From the NCBI GenBank assembly GCA_965261315.1, contig CBDHDM010000017.1, forward strand, positions 51,967-115,966: a DNA stretch of 64,000 bases, read 5' to 3'. The notes under the pieces are model-generated. The model saw nothing but the letters and a program-made list of their open reading frames with translations, was not told the origin of the DNA and did not search any database. Below, in pieces: positions 24,839 through 35,128 of this stretch; position 1 is the stretch's first letter; the number at the start of each line of letters is the position of its first letter. A program made the translations under genes and the position numbers. Source of the DNA: Endozoicomonas sp965261315. GTDB taxonomy: Bacteria > Pseudomonadota > Gammaproteobacteria > Pseudomonadales > Endozoicomonadaceae.

Positions 24839-27800
24839 TCAGGCTGTCTCAACCGCAATCAGCTTTTCAATGGCTTCGAGTAATGGACCTTCCTGGAAAG
24901 GTTTTCCTATGTACTCATTAACACCAAGGCTGAAGGCCCGGTTGCGATGCTTCTCGCCGGTTCTGGAAGTAATCATGATGATGGGCAGGTCCTGAAGCTC
25001 AGGATCATTCCTGACAGCACTGGCTACCTCGAAACCATCCATGCGCGGCATTTCGATATCCAGAAGCATGATATCCGGTTTGTGTTCTGATAGCAGTGTC
25101 ATTGCTTCCACACCATCACGTGCAGATGTGACCTCGTATCCCTGACGAGCCAGCAGTCGGCTGGTGACTTTCCGTACAGTTACAGAGTCGTCCACAACAA
25201 GCACTCTGACCGCCTGATCACTGTTATCGAGTTCATATCTTTCCACTGCGTCAGGCTTGGCTTCTTGTATAGAGAGCTGATGTTTGCGGTACAGTGCTGC
25301 TGGGTCAAGGATAACCACAACCCGGCCATCACCAAGAATGGTGGCACCGTTAACCCCTGCCAGCCCGGAGAACTGAGCCCCCAGACTTTTGGTAATGATT
25401 TCCCGGCTACCCACAATGGAGTCAACCTGAACTGCGATATTCTCACTACCTCTCTGCACCAGTACGACTGGACACTGTCCGTCGCTTATTTTGGGGCTGG
25501 CAGTACCGATAAGAGCGCCCATGTAAATCAGCTGGTGCTCGGTACCATTACCATAAACGAGAGGGGCCTTATTTCTGTAGCAATCAGCCAGCATGCTGGA
25601 TGACACCATGGAGATGCCATCAATGGCATGCATGGGGAGTGCGTACAGGCTGTTACCGACTTCCACCATCAATGCACGATTGATGGACAGTGTAAATGGT
25701 AGCCTGAGGGAGAAGTGCGTTCCCTGTCCTGTTTCAGACTTAATCTGGATACTGCCACCCAGTTGACGAACCGAGGTATTCACAACGTCCAACCCGACAC
25801 CTCGACCAGAGAGGTGGGTAACGTTAGTAGCAGTGCTGAATCCGGATTTCATGATCAGCTCAATGGCTTCCTGATCTGTTATATGCCCATCCGGACTAAT
25901 CAGCTTTTGCTCAACAGCCTTGGTTTTAACGGTTTCGATATTGATACCGCGACCATCATCGGACAGCTCAACCAAAACATCCGCACCGTCCCGGCGGATA
26001 GACAGGGAAATCTGGCCAGATTCCGGTTTACCTGATTTTCGTCGTTCTTCCGGTGTGTCTTCGATACCATGACCAATGGCATTGCGCAGCATATGCTCCA
26101 GTGGGGGCAGAATTCGCTCGAGCATGGTTCTGTCCATCTCACCCTCGGCATTACTGACCAGTAGCTCGACGGGTTTGCCCAGATCATCGGATACCTGGCG
26201 GACAATCTTGCGTAACCTGGGAACCAGACGGCTGAAAGATACCATCCGGGCTTTCATCAGTTGTTCCTGCAGCTCAATCTGGGTCCTGGACTGTTGCAGG
26301 AGCAGGGCTTCTGTATCCCGGGTTTTCTCCTGCAGAGCTTCACGCAGATCCATCAGGTCAGATGCAGACTCAACCAGTGAGTGAGAAAGCTGTGACAGTT
26401 CTGAGTACTGGTCCATTTCCAGTGGATCGAAGTCCGGATTATCACCAAAATCGCCCTGGTGACGGGAAATAATCTGGGTCTGTGTTTCTATATCAAGACG
26501 TCGTAACTGCTCTCGAACCCGCAGAATAGTTCGATTCATCTCTTCAAGCGTTCTGGTCGCATCTGCTGTCTGCTGCTCAATGCGAGAACGGCTGATGCTG
26601 GTTTCTCCAGCCAGGTTAATCAATGTCTCCAGCAGTTCCGATGGGACCCGGACCATTTCACTGGATGATGTCTGGAGTGCGCTCCCTTCAGTATCTGCTA
26701 TGGTTTGAGGGGCTACCCTGATGGTGGATACTGGATCCAGTATCAGCTCAGCGCGCTGTTCAGGTTGCTGTTGCGGCAGATCAGAAAGATCACTTACCCA
26801 TTCACCTTCAAATACCCCATGAGTGACAGGCTCGCTGACAGAGGTCTGTCCAAGGTAATCAGGCAAGACTTCGATATCAGTGACTGTTGAACCATTGGCG
26901 TTCAGTCTGTACTTCCATTGCCTGAGCTCTTCCAGCATACGCAGGGCATCAGGTGATGATTCCCCTTTACCGAGAGTTTTCAGCGTTACTTCAATGGTGT
27001 CGTGAGTTTTCTGTATCAGTGCCAGAGGCGCATTCTCAGGCTCACAGCTGCCATTGGTAATGGACTCATAGACATCTTCCAGGGCATGGCTCAGTTCTCC
27101 AAGTTCAGTGAGCTCTGCCATCATTGCTCCCCCTTTCAGGGTATGAAGGCATCGCTGAAGCTCATGAACCGGCTGTAACTCGTTTGGCGCACTTAGCCAT
27201 ATTTCAAGAGACTGGGCTGAGTCCTCGAGCAGTTCATAAGCTTCTTCTATAAACAGCTTACGCAGTTCCTCGTCGGACTCGGCTTCATTGATGAAAGAAG
27301 CAAGCGGCATGCTGTCGGCAGGTGTTATACGACTTTCAGACTTGAACTCTGATTGTTTAAAATTCTCGTCCGCAATGGAAGACAGTACAATTTCTTCTTC
27401 AGCATCTGAATCCAGGATGAATTCAAAGGACTCATCCTCTGAATTTTGTTCTGCCTCTTGGTCCGCCTCCTGGTTTGAAAAGCCACCAGGTTCTGCTGTG
27501 GATGGTTCAGCTGCACTTGATGTCTGCTCAAGAAGTAGGGACTCAAGCGCCTCGAGCAGAGCACTGAAAACTATCTGTGGAGATTCTGGTGTTTGCTGGG
27601 AAGCCACCTGGTTCATCATTTCGACCAGAGCTTCAAAACCATCGATAAATGGTGGTAGTAGCTGCTGGGGCAGTACAGTCTCGTGTGTTTCCAGATAAAT
27701 GCAGACATTCAGTAATACATCACAGAGCTCTGCCATGGCTGATAGTCCAGCATCATTGGCATTTTCGGCCAGCACCTTGAGTTCGAACTTGAACTGATCA

Positions 27801-30800
27801 AGCTCTTCAAGGGCGATGCGGTTAACCCATGTTTTCAGATGGCTGCTGGCATCAAGTAAGAGGTCAAGGTCACTCGCCAGGAAGAGTGCTGCTTGCTGGC
27901 CAGGTAGTTGTTTTGCTGGAGAGAGTTCTGACGCACACTCATCTTTCAAGCTGTTGCTGAGCAGTTGGTTATGAAGCGCGTTAAGCCAGTTAAGGAAACT
28001 ATCAACTTTCAGCTCCAGAGACTGAGGGGCTGTTTGAAGTTGCAGCAGTGCGTCTTCAATCAGATCAACCCCTTGTTCCAGCATGCTGATAACCTGATTG
28101 TTGGCAGGAACCAGATGGGCGCGGAATTCCTTGATCGTTTTTTCAATGGCAGCAATCAGCTCAGCCAGGGGTGTGATTTCAGCCATAAATGCACTGCCCT
28201 TGAGTGTATGCAGCGCTCTCTGGACAGTATCACTAATCTGGATATTACCACCCAGCTGATAGGAACTTTCGATAAAGCTTTTGACAACGCTCAGGTGTCC
28301 TCTGGCTTCGCTGTCAAATATTTCAAGCAGTTGCTGGTCGTATTCTGACTCAGCCTGACTTTCCTCTATGATATTGCCAAACAGGATCGCCGACTCTTGA
28401 GTATCAGTCTCTTCAGGTTCATCGCGTTCAATAACAAAGCTGATACCTTTGCCAAGGGCATCCGCCTTTTCCATGCAGATGAGTACTTCAGGGGTGAGCT
28501 GTTGGCTATCAGCGGCAAAATCACGCACCAGTTCCGGTAGCATGTTGATGACTTCACCCAGCAGCTCAAGCATTGGTTCAGAGGTTGCGATGGCACCATC
28601 AATCACGCTGTTAAGCATGTTTTCGATAGACCATGCGAGTTCACCAATAACCTCAGCACCAACCATACGCCCACTTCCTTTCAACGTATGAAAGGATCGG
28701 CGTATATCGTTCATGCAGGCTTCATCATTAAGGTTTCGATACCAAACGGGGAGCAGGGCTTCGAGTTGCTGCTGAACTTCGGAGGCTTCTTCTACGAAAA
28801 TTTCATGAATATCATCATCGCTATCCTCAAACGAAACACTAAAAGACGCTTCAATAGAAGGAGGTTCATTTGTGAGAAGTCGATTGCTGGAAGTTAAGTC
28901 TTCGGTGATATCCTCTATTTGTAATATATCGTTTTCGGTTAAAGGGAGTTTGGTTGGAGAAAGACCATCATTTGATAAGGGGTCTTTAGTAAGGGAAAGA
29001 CCTTCCAGAGCGGGTAAGTCATCTTCATTTAGAGAGAAATCAATACTTAGCGGTAGATTATCCACCTCTGTTTCTTGACTATCACTGGCTTTTTCGATTG
29101 GAAGCAGGCTTTCCAGCTCTGCCAGATTGACAGGAGGGGAAAAGCTTATGTCCTGCTCTTGTATTGACTCTGGAACCGGCGGCTGGCGATCGGTTGTGAA
29201 TTCAATGGTCGGGCCGTAGTCAACGTCTTTTTCACGGGAATCTGTTATTGCAGCAGGTGAAGGTATTGGCTCATCGTAGCGAAACTCAATAACATCGTTT
29301 TCAGCAGCCTCTTTTTCCAGAGCTGCTCTTTCTTCATCACTGAGCAGGTGTACGGAAAAAGGGTTTACTTTGGCTGTAGATTCGTTTTTCGGTGGTGTTA
29401 TAGCTACTTCAGGTGTTTCTTTTGACGCTTCAAGTTTATCGAGGCTTTCCTGAGTGATATCCAGGGTTTTCTCTGAGTGTGGAGAAGCTCCACCACTCAA
29501 TTGCTCGAGGTAATACTCGATACTGGACAGTGTATCTGCCAGCGCTTCCAGTTCATCAAGGCTGGGCTTAATGCTCTTTTCCAGCCACTGGCTTTGAATA
29601 TGTTGAGAGCATCGACTGATTAACTCGGCAACCCGGTTCAGGGGAATAATGGCAAGACCGCCCTGGATGCTTTTTATCAGCGGGAGTAGTTTTGCCAAAA
29701 ACTCCTGGTTGTGCTGGCTGCCAAGATAGTCAACAACAGTTCCTTTAGCTTGCTCAAGGTTTTCACGAGCCTCATGGATTACTGTTTGATGAATATCATT
29801 CATCTGAGCTGATATAGAAGGCTGATCAGTTACAGGGCGACTGAAGCCCATAAATTGATTCAGTCCTGCTTCAACTTCGAGCAACTGGGCAGCGGTATTG
29901 ATTAGAGTATCATTAATCTGATCGGGAGCTTGCCCACTGCTTAGAATCGCTTTCAGGTGCTCTGACTCTTTTTGCATGATGTCTTGCAATTTGTCGAGGC
30001 CAAGCATACATAGCGTGTCAGAAATTTGCTGACAGGTTGCTAATTGTTCCTGAAGTCTGGTCTTGTTGACCTCAGGGTTAAGCAGATAAAGGTCCAGAGC
30101 ATCTTTAACATGAGCAAGCTCTTCCTTAACGGCTTTTACCACCGGAGCAGCTGCATCAAAGCTGATTAGACTGACGTCCTGAGGCTCAGATTCAAGAGCC
30201 CTGTCCAGCGCTTTATCAAGAGAGTAGCGTCGTTTTAATGAGAGAATCAGTGAGTTATCACTGTTTGCTTTACCAATCCGATACAGAATCTCCCGCAATA
30301 GCTCTTCTTGCGGTGGCGTATTCAGGCGCTTGGTTTCCTCACTAGCCAGGCATTTCAACTCATGATCCATCTCACGAAGTATCGTAATGGCATGGTTGTC
30401 AATGGCAATGGAGCCTTCTTTAAGGCCTTCAGAGAAAGCGGTGGTGGCATCCCATAGAGGCGATATTGGTGAGTCCCAGCAAAGGTTTTGCAGCTTGGCG
30501 AATATTTTACCGATTATGGCCAGTTGCTGTTCGCGCTGACTATCTCTGAGGACCCCGGCCAGACAGAGCTGATACTTTTGGCGTATTTTTCGTACCAAAG
30601 GTGCAAAGCCATTACTTTGCAGTTTATCCAGCTGTGTTTCTGAAATCGGTGCTATCGCATGAACGCTGTTTATCGAGGAAAGATCGGGTGTAAAAAAATC
30701 AATATCGGATAACACCCGCTGCCCACGTAGCTGTCGCATTTCACTGAGCAGGTTCTTCAGCAGGCTGGGAGTGTCCTTGCCTGACCTTGACGTGTGGGCA

Positions 30801-31108
30801 AGATAGCCCGGAAGCTGGAGCATTCCCTGAATAAGCACGACAAGTTGCTCTTGGGCGTTTTCAACCGGAGTGCTTTTCAAACTGTCCAATAGCAGCAGAA
30901 TTTCCCGGGTGAGTAGCCGTGCGCCTTTCTGCTTTAAAATCTTCAGGGTGCTGTGAATCTGCTGGATTTTTGTACGACAGTTATCCAGAAGTGTTAAGTC
31001 ATCTCCTGAGTCAGCATACTGTTCAAGGTCCAGACGGGCTTCAGTGAGTGTGCTGTCAATCTCTCCGATAACCCAGTCCAGGCCGATGTAATCACGCTGT
31101 TCAATCAT
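24839..31108 (-). CDS. chpA: ChpA hybrid histidine kinase (CheA type)
   Basis: A 2089-residue chemotaxis-type kinase that governs type IV pilus motility. The N-terminal ~600 residues are FimL/PilL-like helical repeats. Three Hpt domains follow with phospho-acceptor His807 (FHTLKGSGRM), His967 (LHTLKGSAFM) and His1322 (LHTLKGGAMM), each preceded by an acidic linker. Next come the dimerisation helices, the ATPase with N-box HMLRNAIGHGIE and G-box GRGVGLDVV, a CheW domain, and a C-terminal receiver with acceptor Asp2017 (LLDIEMPRMDG). Pseudomonas ChpA has more Hpt-like domains including Ser/Thr variants; here three with His are evident. The gene is intact over 6.3 kb. It is preceded by pilJ and followed by chpC; chpB is absent. 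Confidence 0.93.
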   Translation of the reverse strand: MIEQRDYIGLDWVIGEIDSTLTEARLDLEQYADSGDDLTLLDNCRTKIQQIHSTLKILKQKGARLLTREILLLLDSLKSTPVENAQEQLVVLIQGMLQLPGYLAHTSRSGKDTPSLLKNLLSEMRQLRGQRVLSDIDFFTPDLSSINSVHAIAPISETQLDKLQSNGFAPLVRKIRQKYQLCLAGVLRDSQREQQLAIIGKIFAKLQNLCWDSPISPLWDATTAFSEGLKEGSIAIDNHAITILREMDHELKCLASEETKRLNTPPQEELLREILYRIGKANSDNSLILSLKRRYSLDKALDRALESEPQDVSLISFDAAAPVVKAVKEELAHVKDALDLYLLNPEVNKTRLQEQLATCQQISDTLCMLGLDKLQDIMQKESEHLKAILSSGQAPDQINDTLINTAAQLLEVEAGLNQFMGFSRPVTDQPSISAQMNDIHQTVIHEARENLEQAKGTVVDYLGSQHNQEFLAKLLPLIKSIQGGLAIIPLNRVAELISRCSQHIQSQWLEKSIKPSLDELEALADTLSSIEYYLEQLSGGASPHSEKTLDITQESLDKLEASKETPEVAITPPKNESTAKVNPFSVHLLSDEERAALEKEAAENDVIEFRYDEPIPSPAAITDSREKDVDYGPTIEFTTDRQPPVPESIQEQDISFSPPVNLAELESLLPIEKASDSQETEVDNLPLSIDFSLNEDDLPALEGLSLTKDPLSNDGLSPTKLPLTENDILQIEDITEDLTSSNRLLTNEPPSIEASFSVSFEDSDDDIHEIFVEEASEVQQQLEALLPVWYRNLNDEACMNDIRRSFHTLKGSGRMVGAEVIGELAWSIENMLNSVIDGAIATSEPMLELLGEVINMLPELVRDFAADSQQLTPEVLICMEKADALGKGISFVIERDEPEETDTQESAILFGNIIEESQAESEYDQQLLEIFDSEARGHLSVVKSFIESSYQLGGNIQISDTVQRALHTLKGSAFMAEITPLAELIAAIEKTIKEFRAHLVPANNQVISMLEQGVDLIEDALLQLQTAPQSLELKVDSFLNWLNALHNQLLSNSLKDECASELSPAKQLPGQQAALFLASDLDLLLDASSHLKTWVNRIALEELDQFKFELKVLAENANDAGLSAMAELCDVLLNVCIYLETHETVLPQQLLPPFIDGFEALVEMMNQVASQQTPESPQIVFSALLEALESLLLEQTSSAAEPSTAEPGGFSNQEADQEAEQNSEDESFEFILDSDAEEEIVLSSIADENFKQSEFKSESRITPADSMPLASFINEAESDEELRKLFIEEAYELLEDSAQSLEIWLSAPNELQPVHELQRCLHTLKGGAMMAELTELGELSHALEDVYESITNGSCEPENAPLALIQKTHDTIEVTLKTLGKGESSPDALRMLEELRQWKYRLNANGSTVTDIEVLPDYLGQTSVSEPVTHGVFEGEWVSDLSDLPQQQPEQRAELILDPVSTIRVAPQTIADTEGSALQTSSSEMVRVPSELLETLINLAGETSISRSRIEQQTADATRTLEEMNRTILRVREQLRRLDIETQTQIISRHQGDFGDNPDFDPLEMDQYSELSQLSHSLVESASDLMDLREALQEKTRDTEALLLQQSRTQIELQEQLMKARMVSFSRLVPRLRKIVRQVSDDLGKPVELLVSNAEGEMDRTMLERILPPLEHMLRNAIGHGIEDTPEERRKSGKPESGQISLSIRRDGADVLVELSDDGRGINIETVKTKAVEQKLISPDGHITDQEAIELIMKSGFSTATNVTHLSGRGVGLDVVNTSVRQLGGSIQIKSETGQGTHFSLRLPFTLSINRALMVEVGNSLYALPMHAIDGISMVSSSMLADCYRNKAPLVYGNGTEHQLIYMGALIGTASPKISDGQCPVVLVQRGSENIAVQVDSIVGSREIITKSLGAQFSGLAGVNGATILGDGRVVVILDPAALYRKHQLSIQEAKPDAVERYELDNSDQAVRVLVVDDSVTVRKVTSRLLARQGYEVTSARDGVEAMTLLSEHKPDIMLLDIEMPRMDGFEVASAVRNDPELQDLPIIMITSRTGEKHRNRAFSLGVNEYIGKPFQEGPLLEAIEKLIAVETA

Positions 31109-31194
31109 CCCTGGCTCCTGTTATCGCTCTCTTTATCAAGAGGGCCTGAACGGTGGGCATCATGCTTGTTCTCATGCTCTCGTCTCTTACGGAG

Positions 31195-33265
31195 TCAGGA
31201 TTCTGTAGCTTCAGGCAACTTGAAGCCAGTAACCGACTGACGCATCTCCATTGCCATGCCGGCCAGATCACCGATAGATTGAGCGGTAGCCTTGGTTCCT
31301 GAAGAGGTTTGGATCGAAATATCCCGGATAGCCACCATGCGACTGGAGATCTGGGATGCAGACTGAGATTGAACCTTTGCTGTTTCAGAAATGTTCCGGA
31401 TCAGTCCTGACAGGCTATTCGATACCTGTTCGATCTCTTCCAGTGCGACACCAGCATCCTGTGCCAGACGTGCTCCATGTACCACTTCTGAAGTGGTCTG
31501 TTCCATGGAAATAACGGCTTCATTGGTATCGGTCTGAATGGTGGAAACCAGGGCTTCTACCTGTTTGGTCGCTGCAGACACCCGCTCTGCAAGACGCTGA
31601 ACTTCATCTGCGACCACAGCGAAACCTCGACCGGCTTCACCGGCCATGGATGCCTGAATAGCAGCATTGAGAGAGAGGATGTTGGTCTGGTCAGCAATCT
31701 CGTTAATCAGGGAGATAATGTCCCCAATCTCCTGTGATGACTCACCCAGACGCTTGAGACGCTTGGAAGTATCCTGAATCTGCTCACGAATTGTGGTCAT
31801 GCCATCAATAGTATTTCGTACCACCAGCCCACCGTTGGCTGCAATTTGTACAGATCGGTCGGCAACATCTGCGGAGTCGGAGGCTTCACTGGATACCTTG
31901 TCAATAGACTTAGTCATCTCGTTAACTGACTGGGTAGTGGCACCAATTTCCTGCGCCTGATGGTCCGAAGCTTCGGCAAGCAGGCGTGCTGTTGCCTGTG
32001 TTTCCTGGGCGGCTGCATCTACTTTTACTGCAGTCTGGTTGATGGTGTTAACCAGAGCTCGCAGTTGCTCGATAGAGAAGTTGATGGAGTCTGCAATAGC
32101 TCCGGTAAAATCTTCGGTTACACTGGCTTTAACCGTCAGGTCACCGTCTGCAAGATCTGCCATTTCATCAAGCAGTCGCAGAATCGCTTTCTGGTTTGCC
32201 GCATTCTGGGCTTCAGTTGCTTCACTCTCGGTTTTGGTTTCTTCAAGGCGACGGCGGGTATCAAGAATAATGGACATTGCTGTTAACAAGACGAACAGCA
32301 GTGAGAGTCCACCGGAAATCATAATCACCAGTTCCAGCGTTTTCTGTTCAACAGTGGATGCTGAGAGGGTGTCTGCCAGTACTGAGGTTTGCTGCAGCAA
32401 CTGCTGTGAGTCAGTAAAGATGGTATCGGATGCTGCTCGTACCTGGAAAAGCTCTGGGGAGGTTTCGAGGATTTCATCTACGCTACCATCTACAAACTCA
32501 AACAGGTCAGAAATTTCCATCAGGCGGTCGATGGCTTCATCATCTGTGACCTGACTGATGCGCATGGCAATGTTGCCTTCAAGCATACCGTCCAGTACCC
32601 GGCCAAAGAGTTTGGCATCACGGCCAAAACTGTCTGCTGCCATGATGGAGTCTTCTCCACCTTCCAGAACCTTGGCAACGCTTCGAATAATGCGTTCTGC
32701 CAGCCAGGGCTGGCGCTGAGCCATGGCAATCTGGTCAGAAGGTGCATTGCTCTCAAGCAAAATTTCTACGACTTCATCGTATTCAATCTGCAGTTGGGGA
32801 ATCGTTTCACTCAGTGTCAGGGCAACATCATGAAGTGACAGTACGGTGTCCTGGGCTGAGGAGAATACTATCGGCCTCAACTTTCATTTCAGACCAGGCT
32901 GATCCCAGGGCCTCTATCTGCTGGGAGGCAGGACTGTTGGCGGTATCAACAAAAGGCAATACGGAGAGCTTGGCATTATTCAGTTCACCGATGTACTGGC
33001 CAAACATGGAAGTCGCTTCTTTGAGCAGGGGAAAGGCTTCTTCTTTACCAGAAGCCGCTTCCGAGGCGTTCTTGGCAATCTGCTGGGAAAGAACCCGGAG
33101 CTCACCAGCATTGGTTTCATGGGCATGAAGTAGCTGAGACTGTTGATCGTTATAGATAAATGCACCAGTCATGACTGACAGAGACAGCACCAGCATTGTG
33201 ATCGAAGCGATCGTGGCTCTGTTAGCCTTGCTTCCCTGTCCCCTTTTCGCTTGATTGCCTTTCAT
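31195..33265 (-). pseudogene. pilJ: PilJ methyl-accepting chemoreceptor, one frameshift
   Basis: The transmembrane receptor of the Pil-Chp system. The first membrane segment (IASITMLVLSLSVMTGAFIY) is near the N-terminus, followed by a periplasmic region with two PilJ-type modules, a second membrane segment (LELVIMISGGLSLLFVLL), HAMP, and the signalling hairpin GRGFAVVADEVQRLAERV. An extra C (plus-strand G) near 32860 breaks the frame at ADSI/SSAQDTVLSLHD, about residue 135. Reconstructed length is about 690 residues, normal for PilJ. The genes on both sides are intact, so a base-call error is quite possible. The methyltransferase gene pilK that usually follows is missing. Confidence 0.9.
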
Positions 33266-33305
33266 CGTTTATTCCCCGATTTCTAACTTGAAATCAAAAT
33301 CCTGT

Positions 33306-33863
33306 TTATTCGCTGGCGGCTTTAAGAAAATTATCGCTGGTCACGAGGCTATCAACACTGAAAACGACATAGTGTTGATCTTTGGCGTATGAGCCCCGGG
33401 TAAATGGATGAACGCTTTCTGGCAGAGATGCCGGGATTTCGTCAGAGTAGCTATTGGTTGCAAACTGCAACATGCCCCGAACTTCATCGACAATAAGGCC
33501 TACAGAAAGGTCTTTCTTTTCGATGACAAGTATCCGGTTGTTCTGGTTCGGTTTGCTTGGGCTTTGGCTGCCAGGTCCGCCGCTCAGGAACTCTCCCAGG
33601 CTGACTATGGGTATCAGTCGCCCCCTGACATTTGCTATTCCTTTGACCCAGCGTTTAACGCCCGGCAGAGGCGTTGTCTGAGGAACCGGAAGAATTTCAG
33701 AAATTGAGCCGATCTGTACCATATAGTGCTGACTATTCAGCAGGAAGCTGACGCCCTGCCAGTAATCCAGATCCGCCTGTTCTTCAGGTGTTGGCGCACT
33801 GTACAGGGAAGCACTCTGCTCAAGCGCTTCCAGGTAGTCAAATGGATGAGTGGAGTTAGTCAT
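33306..33863 (-). CDS. pilI: PilI, CheW-type coupling protein
   Basis: Couples the receptor PilJ to the kinase ChpA. The CheW domain shows YWQGVSFLLNSQHYMVQIGSI, EILPVPQTTPLPGVKRWVKG, NVRGRLIPIVSLGEFL and VGLIVDEVRGM. I take the ATG at 33863, which has AAGGAG close upstream (186 residues). An ATG 18 bases earlier (33881) is also in frame with a weaker AAGGGA. It lies between pilH and pilJ as in Pseudomonas. Confidence 0.9.
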   Translation of the reverse strand: MTNSTHPFDYLEALEQSASLYSAPTPEEQADLDYWQGVSFLLNSQHYMVQIGSISEILPVPQTTPLPGVKRWVKGIANVRGRLIPIVSLGEFLSGGPGSQSPSKPNQNNRILVIEKKDLSVGLIVDEVRGMLQFATNSYSDEIPASLPESVHPFTRGSYAKDQHYVVFSVDSLVTSDNFLKAASE

Positions 33864-33944
33864 TTTACTCCTTTCCTTCATGGATCCCTTTGAACGTCAA
33901 AGTCAGGAACGTGAGACAACGTTGTAAACCAGAGTTGATCTAAC

Positions 33945-34319
33945 TCAGGCAGCTACATCACTCAGGACTTCGTTGAGGGTTTCCAGCAGGAGGTTTTCCT
34001 TAATGGGCTTGGTTAAATAATTCTTTGCGCCCTGGCGCATACCCCAGACACGATCAGTTTCCTGATCTTTAGTGGTTACGATAATCACAGGAATATGAAC
34101 AGTACTGCCATCCTTAGAGAGCTGGCGGGTGGCTTGGAAGCCGTTCAAACCCGGCATGACAATGTCCATTAAAACGGCATCAGGCTGCTCTTCCTTGCAG
34201 AGGGCAACACCATCGGCACCGTTGTCGGCAGTCAGTACTGTGTGACCATGCTTCTCAAGCATTGCGCTCAGTTGGTAAAGTTCGGTTGGTGAGTCGTCAA
34301 CAATCAATACCTTAGCCAT
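33945..34319 (-). CDS. pilH: PilH response regulator
   Basis: A 124-residue single-domain CheY-like receiver. Acidic pocket VDDSPTE, phospho-acceptor Asp52 (LMDIVMPG), Thr in IVTTKDQ and Lys in TKPIK. In Pseudomonas PilH acts on pilus retraction and as a phosphate partner of ChpA. Second gene of the operon, 150 bases after pilG. Confidence 0.93.
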   Translation of the reverse strand: MAKVLIVDDSPTELYQLSAMLEKHGHTVLTADNGADGVALCKEEQPDAVLMDIVMPGLNGFQATRQLSKDGSTVHIPVIIVTTKDQETDRVWGMRQGAKNYLTKPIKENLLLETLNEVLSDVAA

Positions 34320-34469
34320 AAATCCCCCGGTGTTGCCGGCCTTGTGTAATTAACAGTGCAGTCATACAGGCCGGCACCTAATTTGGTTACTTGCTTTAAA
34401 TTATTTTCTGATGCCCTTGTGACAATCCCAAAATAGAGATGCAGCCAAGGGCTTTCCATTCAAGGTTGC

Positions 34470-34868
34470 TTAAACGGCCAGAGCATAGCCAGGACAGTGG
34501 TCTCGAATAGCGCCAAACAGTTCATCGCGACTGAATGGTTTGGTCAGATAGTAATCTGAACCGGCAATCCGCCCTCTGGCACGATCAAACAGCCCATCCT
34601 TACTGGATAGCATGATGACAGGAATCTGTTTAAATGCACTATTGTTCTTGATGAGCGCGCAGGTTTGATAGCCATCCAGGCGGGGCATCATGATATCGAC
34701 AAAGATGATGTCTGGTTCGGACTCCGCAATTTTTGCCAATGCATCAAAGCCATCGGTGGCGGTGACCACCTGGAAGCCCGCTTTTTTCAGAAGAGTTTCA
34801 GCAGTCCGACGTATCGTCTTGCTGTCATCAATGATCATGACCTTAAGGTCTTTCTCGCCACCTTGCAT
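34470..34868 (-). CDS. pilG: PilG response regulator
   Basis: First gene of the Pil-Chp operon. A 132-residue CheY-like receiver that promotes pilus extension via PilB in Pseudomonas. It is nearly identical to that protein around KVMIIDDSKTIRRTAETL, FVDIMMPRLDGYQTCAL (acceptor Asp58) and IKNNSAFKQIPVIMLSSKDG, with Lys in YLTKPFS. I start at the ATG at 34868 with AGGGG six bases upstream; the ORF extends seven codons further but without a site. The operon promoter should lie in 34870-35100. Confidence 0.94.
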   Translation of the reverse strand: MQGGEKDLKVMIIDDSKTIRRTAETLLKKAGFQVVTATDGFDALAKIAESEPDIIFVDIMMPRLDGYQTCALIKNNSAFKQIPVIMLSSKDGLFDRARGRIAGSDYYLTKPFSRDELFGAIRDHCPGYALAV

Positions 34869-35128
34869 GTTTTTCCCCTGGCAACCCACAGAAGAAGCGA
34901 AAACGGTTCGCTGCCATTCTTTCTTTTCGATCCGATCTCAATGGCTTAATTCTGTTTCAACCGGATATCTGGATCGCTTATTATGCTTTTTTATCATAAG
35001 TTGGTCATTGCTGACCAGAAGAGCGAGTGTCACAAATCACGATTTTGCCAACCAGCCATTAAAGTATCCTCAGGAAATGGCGATGTATCTTCATAATAAA
35101 TCTCAGTTTGAAAGATACAGGGACACTC

